A DNA stretch of 64,000 nt from Bacillota bacterium (GTDB lineage: Bacteria > Bacillota > Dehalobacteriia > UBA4068), in assembly GCA_024679955.1 (NCBI GenBank), contig JAILCQ010000009.1:140814-204813 (forward strand), written 5' to 3'. The notes under the pieces were generated by a model. It had not been told where the DNA came from and did no database searches. It saw nothing but the letters and a program-made list of their open reading frames with translations. This document shows positions 33,967 through 43,912 of the stretch, one piece after another. Each line of letters starts with the position of its first letter. Within the stretch, counting starts at the first letter, position 1. Position numbers and translations under genes: made by a program.

Positions 33967-33999
33967 ACGCAGGCGGGGTTCAGGCAACTCCGCCTGCGT
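33967..33999 (+). promoter_or_regulatory. Stem-loop between dnaK and dnaJ
   Basis: A perfect 10-bp stem ACGCAGGCGG/CCGCCTGCGT (33967-33976 with 33990-33999) in the 207-bp dnaK-dnaJ gap. No T tract follows, so an mRNA-processing or stability element is likelier than a terminator. Confidence 0.55.
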
Positions 34000-34132
34000 A
34001 CCTCAAATATTCCGGCGGCAAAAAAAGGCGCGTAAAAAGGTTTACGCGTTGTATCCGGTGTGAAAAAGCGCCCGGCGATGAAAACAACAACCGGGAAAAG
34101 ACGCCGGCAGTACATTTCGGAGCGAGGTTTCT

Positions 34133-35269
34133 ATGGCTCAAAAACGAGATTATTACGAAGTATTGGGGGTCGGCCGCGATGCCAGCCCCGAGGAGATAAA
34201 AAAAGCATACAAGAAACTGGCCAAACAATACCATCCGGATTTGAACCCGGACAGCAAAACCGCGGAAGAAAAGTTCAAAGAAGTGCAGGAAGCCTATGAC
34301 GTTTTGTCCGACGAACAAAGCCGCGCCCGCTATGATCAGTTTGGGCATAACGATCCGGGCGCCGGCGGCTTTGGCGGTTTTGGCGGCGGCGGTTTCGGAG
34401 GCGGCGGCTTTGGCGGCGGTTTCGGCTCCATGGGCGATATCTTCGAGACCTTTTTCGGCGGCGGTTTCAGCCAGGCCAACGATCCCAGCGCCCCCCGGCA
34501 AGGCGCGGATCTGCGGGTGGATTTGTCTATTGCTTTTGAAGAAGCCGCCCAGGGCGTGGAAAAAGAGATCACCATCGGCCGCATGGAAAGCTGCAAAAAA
34601 TGCCATGGCAGCGGCGCTGCCCCCGGCAGCAGCCGGCAAAAATGCGCCCAGTGCGGCGGCACCGGCAAGGTGCGCGTCAATCAATCCACCGCTTTCGGAC
34701 AGTTTCAGACGGTGCGCTCCTGCCCCTCCTGTAACGGTACAGGCAGCATAATCAAGGAGCCTTGTCCGGATTGCGGCGGCAGCGGCCGCAAGAGACAAAC
34801 CAGGACCATTAAGGTGAAAGTTCCCGCCGGCGTGGATACGGGATCCCGTTTGCGCATGGCCGGCGAAGGGGAGGGCGGCGTCAACGGCGGGCCCGCCGGG
34901 GATCTGTTCATCTATGTTACGGTAAAACCCCATAAGTATTTCAAGCGCCAGGATGACAACGTACTGTGCGATTTTCCGTTGAATTTCGCCCAGGCCGCTT
35001 TAGGCGCAGAGGTGGAAGTGCCCACCTTGGACGGAAAAGTGAAGCTGACGATCCCGGAAGGCACGCAAACCGGCACCACCTTCCGCCTGCGGGGACGGGG
35101 CTTTCCCAAGCTACGGGGCTACGGCCGCGGCGATCAGCATGTGAAAGTCAAAGTGGTCACGCCTACCCGTTTAAGCGAAGAACAAAAAGAATTGCTGCGT
35201 AAATTCGGGGAAGGCTACAAAGAAGAAGGCGACGATAAGAAAGGCTTCTTCGGCAAGATCTTCAAATAA
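34133..35269 (+). CDS. dnaJ: Chaperone DnaJ (Hsp40, type I)
   Basis: 378 residues. J domain (3-70; [27 protein letters not shown] with the HPD motif), Gly/Phe linker (about 78-105), zinc domain with four CxxCxGxG-type repeats ([32 protein letters not shown]), and C-terminal substrate domains ([31 protein letters not shown]). It stimulates the DnaK ATPase. Position in the heat-shock operon is standard. Confidence 0.98.
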   Translation: MAQKRDYYEVLGVGRDASPEEIKKAYKKLAKQYHPDLNPDSKTAEEKFKEVQEAYDVLSDEQSRARYDQFGHNDPGAGGFGGFGGGGFGGGGFGGGFGSMGDIFETFFGGGFSQANDPSAPRQGADLRVDLSIAFEEAAQGVEKEITIGRMESCKKCHGSGAAPGSSRQKCAQCGGTGKVRVNQSTAFGQFQTVRSCPSCNGTGSIIKEPCPDCGGSGRKRQTRTIKVKVPAGVDTGSRLRMAGEGEGGVNGGPAGDLFIYVTVKPHKYFKRQDDNVLCDFPLNFAQAALGAEVEVPTLDGKVKLTIPEGTQTGTTFRLRGRGFPKLRGYGRGDQHVKVKVVTPTRLSEEQKELLRKFGEGYKEEGDDKKGFFGKIFK

Positions 35270-35322
35270 AAGACTGGCGCAAACGGCAGGCGGCTATGCC
35301 GCCCCGGAGCGGGAAAACAGAT

Positions 35323-35351
35323 ACGGCGGCTGGAAACGGCCGCCGTTTTTT
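35323..35351 (+). terminator. Terminator between dnaJ and prmA
   Basis: ACGGCGGC (35323-35330) pairs with GCCGCCGT (35339-35346), followed by TTTTT. It probably separates the heat-shock genes from prmA-mtaB or reduces read-through. Confidence 0.7.
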
Positions 35352-35359
35352 GCTATAAT
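35331..35359 (+). promoter_or_regulatory. Possible prmA promoter overlapping the terminator
   Basis: TATAAT at 35354-35359 with TGGAAA at 35331-35336 (17-bp spacer). The -10 is perfect; the -35 matches 4 of 6. Confidence 0.45.
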
Positions 35360-35395
35360 GAGATTCTGAAAGCGGATCGCAAAGAAGGAAAGACT

Positions 35396-36337
35396 ATGGA
35401 ATATTTGCAAATCATTATACAAGCCCCTGCATGGTTGGAAGACGAATTGACAGGGCTGCTGTTCCTCTGGGGGGCCCAGGGTGTGGCGGTGGACGATCCC
35501 TCGATCATCGCCGCCCATTTGGAGGCGGGCGACTGGGACGCTTCCGTTTTTGACGGACAAACCATCGCCACCGGCCGGGTGACTTTGTCCACCATGGCGG
35601 AAAACAATGCCGCCGGCCGGGAAATGTGCCGGCAGATCCGGGAATATTGCCGTATGCATGAGGAAACCGCCTGCGAAATCCGGAAGCAGCCGGCCATGGA
35701 TTGGCAGCAAAAATGGAAAGAAAGCTTTCGCCCGTTGCCGGTGGGACGGCGGCTGGAGATTTTGCCCTATTGGCTGTCCGGCCGGGAGGAGGCCGGCCGT
35801 ATCCCCATATGGATAAATCCGGGGCCGGCTTTCGGCACCGGCGAACATGCCACCACGGCCATGGTCCTGGAGCTTTTGGAAGAATGCTTGCAGCCGGGGC
35901 AGAGAATAGGCGATATCGGCTGCGGCAGCGGTATCCTGGCCGTGGCCGCTTTGCGCCTGGGCGCTTCCTATGCTGCGGCGGTGGATATCGACCCCGCCTG
36001 CCGCAAGTCCGTTGCCGAGCATTTACGGCTGAACGGCCTGGCCCAGGACGCCATAGAATTATGGATCACCGATATCCTCCAGGATGACGGCGCGCGCCTG
36101 GCCTTGAAAAAGCGGGAGCTGCAGCTGTGCACCGCCAATTTAACGGCGGGGCTGCTCATGGCCTTAGGGCCGATGCTGGACGGTTTTTTGCCCGCCGGCG
36201 CTTTGTTTTTATGTTCCGGCATCATCGACCGGCGGAAAGAAGAAGTGCGGGCTTGCCTGGAGAACAACGGCCTGAAAGTCCTGCAGGGGAAAAACCGCGA
36301 CGGCTGGCAGGCCTATCTGTGCCGTAAGGAGGGGTGA
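35396..36337 (+). CDS. prmA: Ribosomal protein L11 methyltransferase
   Basis: 313 residues. The N-terminal L11-binding domain (1-90) is followed by the SAM methyltransferase domain: INPGPAFGTGEHATTAMVLE, the nucleotide motif IGDIGCGSGILAVAALRLGA, and the family NLTAG variant of the usual NPPY-type motif near residue 245. It trimethylates residues of L11. GAAGGAAAGACT precedes the ATG. mtaB begins 3 bp after its stop. The dnaJ-prmA-mtaB order is common in Bacillota. Confidence 0.95.
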   Translation: MEYLQIIIQAPAWLEDELTGLLFLWGAQGVAVDDPSIIAAHLEAGDWDASVFDGQTIATGRVTLSTMAENNAAGREMCRQIREYCRMHEETACEIRKQPAMDWQQKWKESFRPLPVGRRLEILPYWLSGREEAGRIPIWINPGPAFGTGEHATTAMVLELLEECLQPGQRIGDIGCGSGILAVAALRLGASYAAAVDIDPACRKSVAEHLRLNGLAQDAIELWITDILQDDGARLALKKRELQLCTANLTAGLLMALGPMLDGFLPAGALFLCSGIIDRRKEEVRACLENNGLKVLQGKNRDGWQAYLCRKEG

Positions 36338-36340
36338 AGC

Positions 36341-37693
36341 ATGGCGCAAAACGGGCAAAACGGGCAAAACGGTAAGAGTTTTGCATTGCACAGCTTGGGC
36401 TGTAAAGTAAATCAGGAGGAAGGCCGCGCTTTGGCCGCTTTGTTTTTGAGTCGGGGCTGGCAGGAAAGGTCCCTGGATGAAACAGCGGACGTTTATGTGA
36501 TCAACGCCTGCGCCGTGACGCAAACGGCGGAGAGCAAAGCCCGGGCCCTGCTGCGCCGTTTGCGCCGCCGCCATCCCCAGGCCCTGGTGGCGCTGTGCGG
36601 CTGCTACGGGCAGATCGCCGTGGACAAGGACAATATCCCGGAAGAAGCGGATTTGGTGGCCGGCGTGGAGGAAAGGGCTGTTTTGCCGGAGCTGATCGAG
36701 AAGAAAATGGCGGAAGGCGGCAGGGAAATCCCTTTGACCATGGCGCAACCTTTGCAACCGGGGCGGCCCTTCACGGTGATCGCCGCCACTTCGGAGCAAA
36801 CCCGGGCCCGGGCCTATTTGAAAATCGAAGACGGCTGTGAGGAGTTTTGCAACTATTGCATCGTGCCCTATGCCCGGGGGCCGGTGCGTTCTTTGCCCCA
36901 GGAACAGGCCCTGGCGCAAGCCGCGGAGCTGCTGGCCCAGGGGCACCGGGAAATCGTCGTCAGCGGCGTGCATATCGGCGCTTACGGCCGGGATCTGCAG
37001 GACGGCAGCCATTTGCCCACGCTGATCCGCCGCTTGGCGGCTTTGCCCGGCTGCGGCCGTTTGCGTCTGGGGTCCATAGAGCCCCAGCAGTTTACGGCGG
37101 AGCTGCTGGAGACCTTTGCCACGGAAATGAAGATCTGCCGCCATCTGCATATCCCGCTGCAATCCGGCTGCGACGCCACCCTGCGGGCCATGGGCCGCAA
37201 GTATGATACGGCGGACTATGCCGCTTTGGTGGAAAAACTGCGGCAAATTTGCCCGGAAATCTGCATCACCACCGATATCATGGTGGGCTATCCCGGCGAA
37301 ACGGCGGCGGAATTTGAGCAAAGCCGCGACTTTTGCCGGCAAATGGGCTTCGGCAGAATGCATGTGTTCCCTTATTCCCAGCGTCCGGGAACGCCAGCGG
37401 CCACAGCGCCCGGCCAAATCCCCGGCGAGGAGAAAAAGAAACGGGCCGCCGCTATGGGAGATACGGCCCGGCAGTTGGCCCGGGCCTACGGGGAAAAGTT
37501 CACCGGCCGCAAGCTGCAGTTGCTGGCGGAGCAAAAGCAATGCGTAAACGGGACGGACTATATATCCGGCCACAGTGACAATTATTTGCCGCTGCTTTTG
37601 CCGGCGGCGGCCTGCCCCCACTGGCGTCCCGGACAATTTATACAGGTAGAAGGGGAAATTTGGCAAGACGGTTGTTTGTTGACCCGGCGATAA
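36341..37693 (+). CDS. mtaB: tRNA t6A37 methylthiotransferase MtaB
   Basis: 450 residues. The N-terminal UPF0004 domain has three cluster cysteines (SLGCKVNQ, INACAVTQTAESKAR, LCGCYGQ). The radical-SAM motif is CEEFCNYCIVPYARG (CxxxCxxC). The core holds HIPLQSGCDATLRAMGRKYD and TDIMVGYPGET, and a C-terminal TRAM-like domain ends the protein. It adds a methylthio group to t6A37 of tRNAs reading ANN codons. The repeat AQNGQNGQNGK at the extreme N-terminus comes from a small 9-bp repeat. Confidence 0.94.
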   Translation: MAQNGQNGQNGKSFALHSLGCKVNQEEGRALAALFLSRGWQERSLDETADVYVINACAVTQTAESKARALLRRLRRRHPQALVALCGCYGQIAVDKDNIPEEADLVAGVEERAVLPELIEKKMAEGGREIPLTMAQPLQPGRPFTVIAATSEQTRARAYLKIEDGCEEFCNYCIVPYARGPVRSLPQEQALAQAAELLAQGHREIVVSGVHIGAYGRDLQDGSHLPTLIRRLAALPGCGRLRLGSIEPQQFTAELLETFATEMKICRHLHIPLQSGCDATLRAMGRKYDTADYAALVEKLRQICPEICITTDIMVGYPGETAAEFEQSRDFCRQMGFGRMHVFPYSQRPGTPAATAPGQIPGEEKKKRAAAMGDTARQLARAYGEKFTGRKLQLLAEQKQCVNGTDYISGHSDNYLPLLLPAAACPHWRPGQFIQVEGEIWQDGCLLTRR

Positions 37694-37732
37694 ATATTTT
37701 TACCGGCAATAGATTTTTTGTAAACCGGCAGA

Positions 37733-37761
37733 TTGACATATAATAGGAAATTTGATATTAT
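37733..37761 (+). promoter_or_regulatory. Promoter of glyQS
   Basis: TTGACA (37733-37738), 17-bp spacer, TATTAT (37756-37761). The leader is about 26 nt, too short for a T-box, so glycyl-tRNA control by riboswitch is unlikely. Confidence 0.85.
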
Positions 37762-37793
37762 ACATAGGATGTGAACGCTAAGGAGTTGAGTAG

Positions 37794-38708
37794 ATGAATT
37801 TTCAGGATATAATTCTGGCTTTGAACCAGTTCTGGGGGGAAAGAGGCTGCATAATTATCCAGCCTTATGATACGGAAAAAGGCGCGGGCACCATGAATCC
37901 CGCCACCGCCCTGCGGGCCCTGGGGCCGGAACCGTGGAATGCGGCATATGTGGAACCTTCCCGCCGTCCCACCGACGGGCGCTACGGGGATAACCCCAAC
38001 CGTTTGCAGCATTATTATCAATATCAGGTGCTGCTGAAGCCTTCGCCCGATAATATTCAGGAAATGTATTTGGATTCCCTGACCGCCATCGGCATCAAGG
38101 CCGAAGAACATGACATCCGTTTCGTGGAAGACAACTGGGAAAGCCCCACTTTAGGCGCTTGGGGCCTGGGCTGGGAAGTCTGGCTGGACGGTATGGAGAT
38201 CACCCAGTTCACCTATTTCCAACAATGCGGCGGTTTCGATTGCCATCCGGTATGCGGCGAGATCACCTATGGCATCGAAAGATTGGCCATGTTTATTCAA
38301 AAAGTCGACAGCGTTTATGATATTGAATGGGTAAACGGCGTTACCTACGGCGACGTCCACCATCAAAATGAAGTGGATTATTCCCGGTATAATTTCGAAA
38401 TCGCCGATACGGCCATGCTGTTCAACCTTTTTGAGCAATACGAAAAAGAAGGCTTGCGCCTGGTGCCTTTGGATATGCCGCAGGTGGCGTATGATTATGC
38501 ACTGAAATGTTCGCATACCTTCAATCTGCTGGACGCCCGCAACGCCATCTCGGTGACGGAACGGCAAAGCTATGTGGCCAGAGTGCGCCGTTTGGCCCGG
38601 GCCTGCGCCGAAGCCTATTTGGCGCAAAGAACGAAAATGAACTTCCCCTTGATCAAAGATCCCCAGTTAAGGGCGAGTTTAGGATTGGATCAGGAGGATA
38701 AAAAATGA
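37794..38708 (+). CDS. glyQ: Glycyl-tRNA synthetase alpha subunit
   Basis: 304 residues, standard length. Opens [20 protein letters not shown] and has [39 protein letters not shown] and [15 protein letters not shown], all diagnostic of the class II alpha subunit of the tetrameric bacterial GlyRS. It carries the aminoacylation site and pairs with GlyS. AAGGAG lies 9 nt before the ATG. The stop overlaps the glyS start (ATGA). Confidence 0.98.
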   Translation: MNFQDIILALNQFWGERGCIIIQPYDTEKGAGTMNPATALRALGPEPWNAAYVEPSRRPTDGRYGDNPNRLQHYYQYQVLLKPSPDNIQEMYLDSLTAIGIKAEEHDIRFVEDNWESPTLGAWGLGWEVWLDGMEITQFTYFQQCGGFDCHPVCGEITYGIERLAMFIQKVDSVYDIEWVNGVTYGDVHHQNEVDYSRYNFEIADTAMLFNLFEQYEKEGLRLVPLDMPQVAYDYALKCSHTFNLLDARNAISVTERQSYVARVRRLARACAEAYLAQRTKMNFPLIKDPQLRASLGLDQEDKK

Positions 38709-40846
38709 GCGGCGAAACAAGAGATTTTTTATTGGAATTAGGTTTGGAAGAAGTGCCGGCCCGCTTTTTGCCTTCCTCCATCCAACAGCTGGAGGATTTA
38801 AGCCAAAAGGCTTTGGCCGGCGCCGGCCTGCACTATGGCGAAGCCCATGTTTACGCCACGCCCCGGCGCTTGGCATTGTTGGTATCGGACTTGGCCGTTA
38901 AAGCCGAAGATGTGGAAACCGAAGTGAAAGGGCCCAGCGTGGCCGCGGCTTATGACGGCGACGGTCAACCCACCAAAGCCCTGTTGGGCTTTTGCAAAGG
39001 CCATGGCCTGGAACCGAAGGACGTGCGCCAAAAAGAATTGTCCGGCAATCTGTATATTTTTGCCACCAAAAAGACGCTGGGCAAAGATACCGCTGAAATG
39101 TTACCGGATTTGATCTACGGTCTGATCAATAAGCTGTATTTCCCCAAACCCATGCGTTGGGGCTATGAAAAAATGCGTTTTGTCCGGCCCATCCGTTGGC
39201 TGGTGGCTTTGTTCGGCAACCAGATCGTTCCCGTAAAACTGGCCGGGGTACAAGCCGGCAATGTCAGCCGCGGACACCGGCTGTTGGGCAGCGACCATAT
39301 CGTTATCGAAGAACCCGCTCAATATTTGGATAAACTGGCCGAAAACTATGTCATCTGCGATCAGGAACGGCGCTATACCATGATCCAGGAGCAAATCGCC
39401 GAAGTGGCCCGCTCTTTGGACGGGGAAGCGGCCGAAAATCCGGAGCTGCTGGAAGAAGTGGTTTATCTGGTGGAATATCCCACGGCCTTGTCCGGCGGTT
39501 TCGACGAAAAATATCTGTCTATTCCGGAAGAATTGATCATCACGCCCATGCGGGAGCATCAACGCTATTTCCCTGTGTATAAACGGGACGGCTCCCTGGC
39601 GCCCAAGTTTATCACCGTCCGCAACGGCGACGGCCGGTATTTGGACGTGGTAGCCGCCGGCAATGAAAAAGTTTTGCGCGCCCGCTTGGCCGACGCGGAA
39701 TTTTTCTACACGGAAGACCTGAAAGATAATATGGAAGACCGGGTCGAAGGATTGCGCAACGTGGTATTCCATGAAAAATTGGGAAGCATGCGGGAGAAAG
39801 TGGCCCGCATCGGCAAATTGGCCCTGTATTTAGGCGAACGTTTGGACTTTACACCGGAAGAGATGAAACAAACCGGCCGGGTCGCTTATTTGGCCAAATC
39901 CGATTTGGGCAGCCGCGTCGTATATGAATTCCCGGAATTGCAGGGGATCATCGGCGAGGACTATGCTTTGGCCGCCGGTGAAGAAGACGTGGTGGCCCAG
40001 GCCATCCGCGAGCATTATCTGCCGCGTTTTGCCGGCGACGATTTGCCGGAAAGCAAACCCGGCATCGCCGTGGCGCTGGCGGATAAAATGGATTCCCTGG
40101 CCGGTTTCTTTGCCGTGGGCATGATACCCACCGGCTCCCAGGATCCTTACGCTTTGCGGCGGGCGGCCACAGGCTGCGCGCAGATCATCCTGAAAAAGGG
40201 CTTGCACCTGGATCTGCAGGAGATCATGCAATATGCCCTGCATTTGTTCAAGCAGGACGTGCCGGAACTGGCTTCGGCGCAGGACGAGGAGATCACCGGC
40301 GCTCTGCTGGGCTTTTTCAAACAGCGTTTGGATAATATCATGGATGAAGAAGGACTGAGCTACGATATCGTCAACGCGGTTTCCGCTTTGCCGGATACCG
40401 ATTTGTATACAATTTTGCGCAAAGCCAACGCTTTGTATCATCATCGCCAGGGACAAGGTTTTGCTTCGCTGCTGGCCGGCTTTACCCGGGCCGCCAATTT
40501 GCTGCGCTCCGCCAGGGAAAAAGGCTATATCGGCGAAGAGCAAGTGCTGCAGGTGCGGGAAGATTTGTTCCGGGATGACAGCGAAAAGGACCTGTGGCGG
40601 GAGCAGAAACGGGTGGCGGAGAAAGTCCATGCCGCCTTGGCCAAAGCCGACTATGAATCGGCGCTGGACGCGGTAGGCGGCTTGACCGACGCCATCAACC
40701 GTTTCTTTGACGCGGTGATGGTCATGGATAAGGAGGAAGCGGTGCGGGATAACCGTTTGGCTTTGCTGTCGCAGATCACCGCTTTGACCAAGGATATCGG
40801 GGATCTGAGCAAAATCGTTGAGAATAAAACAAACGACAATAATTAA
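38705..40846 (+). CDS. glyS: Glycyl-tRNA synthetase beta subunit
   Basis: 713 residues, slightly longer than the usual 690. It opens [19 protein letters not shown], followed by the B3/4- and B5-like body ([40 protein letters not shown]), an HD-like domain ([30 protein letters not shown]) and a C-terminal tRNA-binding helical domain. It binds tRNA-Gly. Translationally coupled to glyQ by a 4-base overlap. Confidence 0.97.
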   Translation: MSGETRDFLLELGLEEVPARFLPSSIQQLEDLSQKALAGAGLHYGEAHVYATPRRLALLVSDLAVKAEDVETEVKGPSVAAAYDGDGQPTKALLGFCKGHGLEPKDVRQKELSGNLYIFATKKTLGKDTAEMLPDLIYGLINKLYFPKPMRWGYEKMRFVRPIRWLVALFGNQIVPVKLAGVQAGNVSRGHRLLGSDHIVIEEPAQYLDKLAENYVICDQERRYTMIQEQIAEVARSLDGEAAENPELLEEVVYLVEYPTALSGGFDEKYLSIPEELIITPMREHQRYFPVYKRDGSLAPKFITVRNGDGRYLDVVAAGNEKVLRARLADAEFFYTEDLKDNMEDRVEGLRNVVFHEKLGSMREKVARIGKLALYLGERLDFTPEEMKQTGRVAYLAKSDLGSRVVYEFPELQGIIGEDYALAAGEEDVVAQAIREHYLPRFAGDDLPESKPGIAVALADKMDSLAGFFAVGMIPTGSQDPYALRRAATGCAQIILKKGLHLDLQEIMQYALHLFKQDVPELASAQDEEITGALLGFFKQRLDNIMDEEGLSYDIVNAVSALPDTDLYTILRKANALYHHRQGQGFASLLAGFTRAANLLRSAREKGYIGEEQVLQVREDLFRDDSEKDLWREQKRVAEKVHAALAKADYESALDAVGGLTDAINRFFDAVMVMDKEEAVRDNRLALLSQITALTKDIGDLSKIVENKTNDNN

Positions 40847-40857
40847 TTAGGAATTGG

Positions 40858-40889
40858 TACGTTAATGAGATTTGGCCTTTGTTAACGTA
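40858..40889. promoter_or_regulatory. Inverted repeat ahead of ppdK, possible operator
   Basis: TACGTTAA (40858-40865) and TTAACGTA (40882-40889) form a perfect inverted repeat with 16 bp between, 26 bp before the ppdK start, in the place where a promoter should be. No known regulator consensus is recognised. Confidence 0.5.
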
Positions 40890-40914
40890 TACAAATAATG
40901 GGAGGAATGTATCA

Positions 40915-43533
40915 ATGAGCAAATTTGTGTATCAGTTCAAAGAAGGCGACGCAGGTATGAGAAACCTGCTGGGCGGCAAAGGCGCCAACTTGGCCGAAAT
41001 GACCAAATTGGGTATGCCGATTCCCCAGGGTTTCACGATTACTACCGAGGCCTGCAATGAATATTATCGTTGCGGTCAAACCGTTTCCCAGGAAATCAAA
41101 GATCAAATCCTGGCCGCTTTAAAAGAACTGGAAAATATTTCCGGCAAAAAGTTCGGCGACAACGCCAATCCTTTGTTGGTTTCCGTACGTTCCGGCGCTC
41201 GCGCTTCCATGCCGGGCATGATGGATACCATTTTGAATCTGGGTCTGAACGACGTAGCGGTAGAAGCGGTGGCGCAGCGCACCGGCAATCCCCGGTTTGC
41301 CTACGATTCTTATCGCCGTTTTATTCAAATGTTTGCCGACGTGGTCAAAGAAGTGGCCAAATCCCGTTTTGAACGGGTGCTGGACGGCATCAAAGAAAGC
41401 AAACACATCCATTATGATAACGAAATGACTGCCGATGACCTGAAAGAAGTCATCGATAGCTTCAAAGCCATCTATAAAGAAAACGTCGGCGAAGACTTCC
41501 CCCAAGATCCCTTGGTACAATTGATGGAAGCCGTTACCGCCGTGTTCCGTTCCTGGAACAATCCCCGGGCCATTGTTTACCGCCGCATGAACGACATCCC
41601 CGGCGACTGGGGCACTGCCGTTAACGTACAAATGATGGTATTCGGCAATATGGGCGACACCTCCGGCACCGGCGTGGCCTTTACCCGTAACCCCGCCACC
41701 GGCGAAAAGAAGATCTTCGGCGAATACCTGATCAACGCCCAGGGCGAAGACGTGGTTGCCGGTATCCGTACCCCCAAACCCATCGCCGTTTTGGAAACCG
41801 ATATGCCGGAAGCTTACAAACAATTCGTGGATATCGCCACCCGTTTGGAAAACCATTATAAAGATATGCAGGATATGGAATTCACCATCGAAGACGGCAA
41901 ACTCTATTTTCTGCAAACCCGCAACGGCAAACGTACCGCCGCCGCCGCGTTGAAAATCGCCGTGGATTTGGTGGACGAGGGTATGATCAGCGAAAAAGAA
42001 GCCCTGCTGAAAGTGGATCCCAAACAATTGGATCAATTGCTGCATCCCACTTTCCAACCGGATGCTTTGAAAGCCGCGAAAGTTATCGGTTCCGGTTTGC
42101 CGGCCAGCCCCGGCAGCGCCGCCGGCCGCATCTATTTCAGCGCCGAAGACGCGAAAAAAGCCCATAATGAAAATAAAGAACGGGTCATCCTGGCTCGTTT
42201 GGAAACCTCCCCTGAGGATATCGAAGGTATGGTCGCGGCGGAAGGCGTTATCACCATCCGCGGCGGTATGACCTCCCACGCCGCCGTTGTTGCCAGAGGC
42301 ATGGGCACCTGCTGCGTTGCCGGTTGCGGCGAAGCCAAAATCGACGAAGCGGCCAAAACCTTTACCCTGGGCGGCGAGACCTTCCATGAAGGCGACTACA
42401 TCTCCCTGGACGGCAGCACCGGTAAAGTGTATGCCGGCGATGTAGCCACCGCTCCCGCGGCGATCACCGGCGATTTCGCCCGCTTCATGTCCTGGGCCGA
42501 CAAATATCGCAAACTGATGGTCCGCGCCAATGCGGATACCCCCAAAGATGCGCTGAACGCGGTGAACTTTGGCGCGCAGGGCATCGGCCTGACCCGTACC
42601 GAGCATATGTTCTTCAAAGAAGACCGTATCCCGCGTATGCGGCAGATGATCCTGGCCAAAACCGAGGAAGACCGCCGCAAAGCTTTGGCTTATCTGCTGG
42701 AAATGCAGCGGGAAGACTTTATCGGCATTTATGAAGCCATGGAAGAAAGACCGGTCACCGTCCGCTTGCTGGATCCGCCGCTCCATGAATTCCTGCCCCA
42801 GAATGAATCCGATATGGCTGCTTTGGCCAAGGAAATGGGCGTGACTCTGGAAGACGTGAAAGCCCGCGCCGCCGAACTGCATGAGTTCAACCCGATGATG
42901 GGCCATCGCGGCTGCCGTCTGTGCGTTACCTATCCGGAAATCGCCGAAATGCAGGCCCGCGCCATTATCGAGGCCGCTTGCCATGTGAGAAAGAACAAAG
43001 GCCTGAATATCGTACCGGAAATCATGATCCCCTTGGTAGGCGAACCGAAAGAATTGAAATATGTGGCCGACATCGTCAAAGCCACCGCGGATAAGGTCAT
43101 CGCCGAATCCGGTCTGGAAATGAAATACATGGTCGGCACCATGATCGAAATCCCGCGGGCCGCTTTGTTGGCCGACGAGATCGCCGAAACCGCTCAGTTC
43201 TTCTCCTTCGGCACCAACGATTTGACCCAGATGACCTTCGGCTTCTCCCGGGACGACGCCGGCGCTTTCCTGGACGAATACTACAAGAAACAGATTTACG
43301 AAAGCGATCCCTTCGCCCGCATCGACTTCAAAGGCGTGGGCAAACTGATGAAGATGGCGGTGGAATTGGGCCGCAAGACCCGTCCCGACATCAAATTGGG
43401 CATCTGCGGCGAGCATGGCGGCGATCCCGCTTCTGTGGAATTCTGCCATCAGGTGGGCCTCAATTATGTGAGCTGCTCCCCCTTCCGCGTACCCATCGCC
43501 CGTTTGGCCGCGGCGCAAGCTGCGATCAAATAA
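40915..43533 (+). CDS. ppdK: Pyruvate, phosphate dikinase
   Basis: 872 residues, full length. ATP-grasp N-terminus (LLGGKGANLAEMTKLGMPIP), central phosphohistidine domain with GGMTSHAAVVARGMGTCCV (His455, the same residue number as in the well-known clostridial enzyme), and the PEP/pyruvate barrel (GIGLTRTEHMFF, MMGHRGCRL, FFSFGTNDLTQ, GICGEHGGDP). It interconverts pyruvate + ATP + Pi with PEP + AMP + PPi and in anaerobes often runs toward PEP or ATP as needed. ATG 40915 has GGGAGG 8 nt upstream. No PpdK regulatory protein gene is nearby. Confidence 0.98.
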   Translation: MSKFVYQFKEGDAGMRNLLGGKGANLAEMTKLGMPIPQGFTITTEACNEYYRCGQTVSQEIKDQILAALKELENISGKKFGDNANPLLVSVRSGARASMPGMMDTILNLGLNDVAVEAVAQRTGNPRFAYDSYRRFIQMFADVVKEVAKSRFERVLDGIKESKHIHYDNEMTADDLKEVIDSFKAIYKENVGEDFPQDPLVQLMEAVTAVFRSWNNPRAIVYRRMNDIPGDWGTAVNVQMMVFGNMGDTSGTGVAFTRNPATGEKKIFGEYLINAQGEDVVAGIRTPKPIAVLETDMPEAYKQFVDIATRLENHYKDMQDMEFTIEDGKLYFLQTRNGKRTAAAALKIAVDLVDEGMISEKEALLKVDPKQLDQLLHPTFQPDALKAAKVIGSGLPASPGSAAGRIYFSAEDAKKAHNENKERVILARLETSPEDIEGMVAAEGVITIRGGMTSHAAVVARGMGTCCVAGCGEAKIDEAAKTFTLGGETFHEGDYISLDGSTGKVYAGDVATAPAAITGDFARFMSWADKYRKLMVRANADTPKDALNAVNFGAQGIGLTRTEHMFFKEDRIPRMRQMILAKTEEDRRKALAYLLEMQREDFIGIYEAMEERPVTVRLLDPPLHEFLPQNESDMAALAKEMGVTLEDVKARAAELHEFNPMMGHRGCRLCVTYPEIAEMQARAIIEAACHVRKNKGLNIVPEIMIPLVGEPKELKYVADIVKATADKVIAESGLEMKYMVGTMIEIPRAALLADEIAETAQFFSFGTNDLTQMTFGFSRDDAGAFLDEYYKKQIYESDPFARIDFKGVGKLMKMAVELGRKTRPDIKLGICGEHGGDPASVEFCHQVGLNYVSCSPFRVPIARLAAAQAAIK

Positions 43534-43579
43534 ACGGCATATACTGCTGTCTAAGGCCTGTATCCATAGAGCAGGCGTT

Positions 43580-43610
43580 AAAACCGGCGGGTTTATTCCC
43601 GCCGGTTTTT
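43580..43610 (+). terminator. Terminator of ppdK
   Basis: AAAACCGGCGGG (43580-43591) pairs with CCCGCCGGTTTT (43598-43609) across TTTATT, followed by T. Confidence 0.92.
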
Positions 43611-43789
43611 GTATGCGAAAAGCCTGGGCAAAATCTGTGGTTTGAGTCGTTTGCCGGTCATCTTTTGAAAGCATTGCCCATGAATCCCAGAGCCAAAAGC
43701 ATTTACGGAAATAAAGCAATGCCTCTGTTGCCAAGACGGTTACTGCCGCAGCCATGAAATTTGCACCCTATATCCGGCAAATCGTGGCG

Positions 43790-43835
43790 AAAAAATACCC
43801 CAGGGCCTATCCGGTAGGGGATAGGCCCTGGGGTA
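43790..43835 (-). terminator. Terminator of the amino-acid-binding-protein gene
   Basis: A 17-bp perfect stem (43796-43812 with 43819-43835) is followed on the minus strand by TTTTTT. Confidence 0.93.
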
Positions 43836-43912
43836 ATAGCGTACAGTATGATTGCCTTTTGCTTTTCCGTTTACAGGAAGCTGAAGGATATGGCGGTTTG
43901 ACAGCCTGTGTC

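Larger units (their letters stand above)
43534..43912. other. Convergent intergenic region after ppdK
   Basis: 379 bp. It holds the ppdK terminator (43580-43610) and the terminator of the minus-strand binding-protein gene (43790-43835). Between them, about 180 bp contain nothing I can identify; short frames there have no ribosome site. Confidence 0.6.

Noticed and set aside
36209-37666. 485-codon minus-strand frame opposite mtaB
   Set aside because: Shadow of a clearly recognised radical-SAM gene; no ribosome site.
37694-37793. T-box leader before glyQS
   Set aside because: The promoter leaves a leader of only about 26 nt, far too short.
41119-43755. 878-codon open frame on the minus strand opposite ppdK
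   Set aside because: Its extent tracks ppdK, it has no ribosome site or recognisable domain, and its composition (His, Gln, Phe-rich) is that expected from the antisense of this codon usage.
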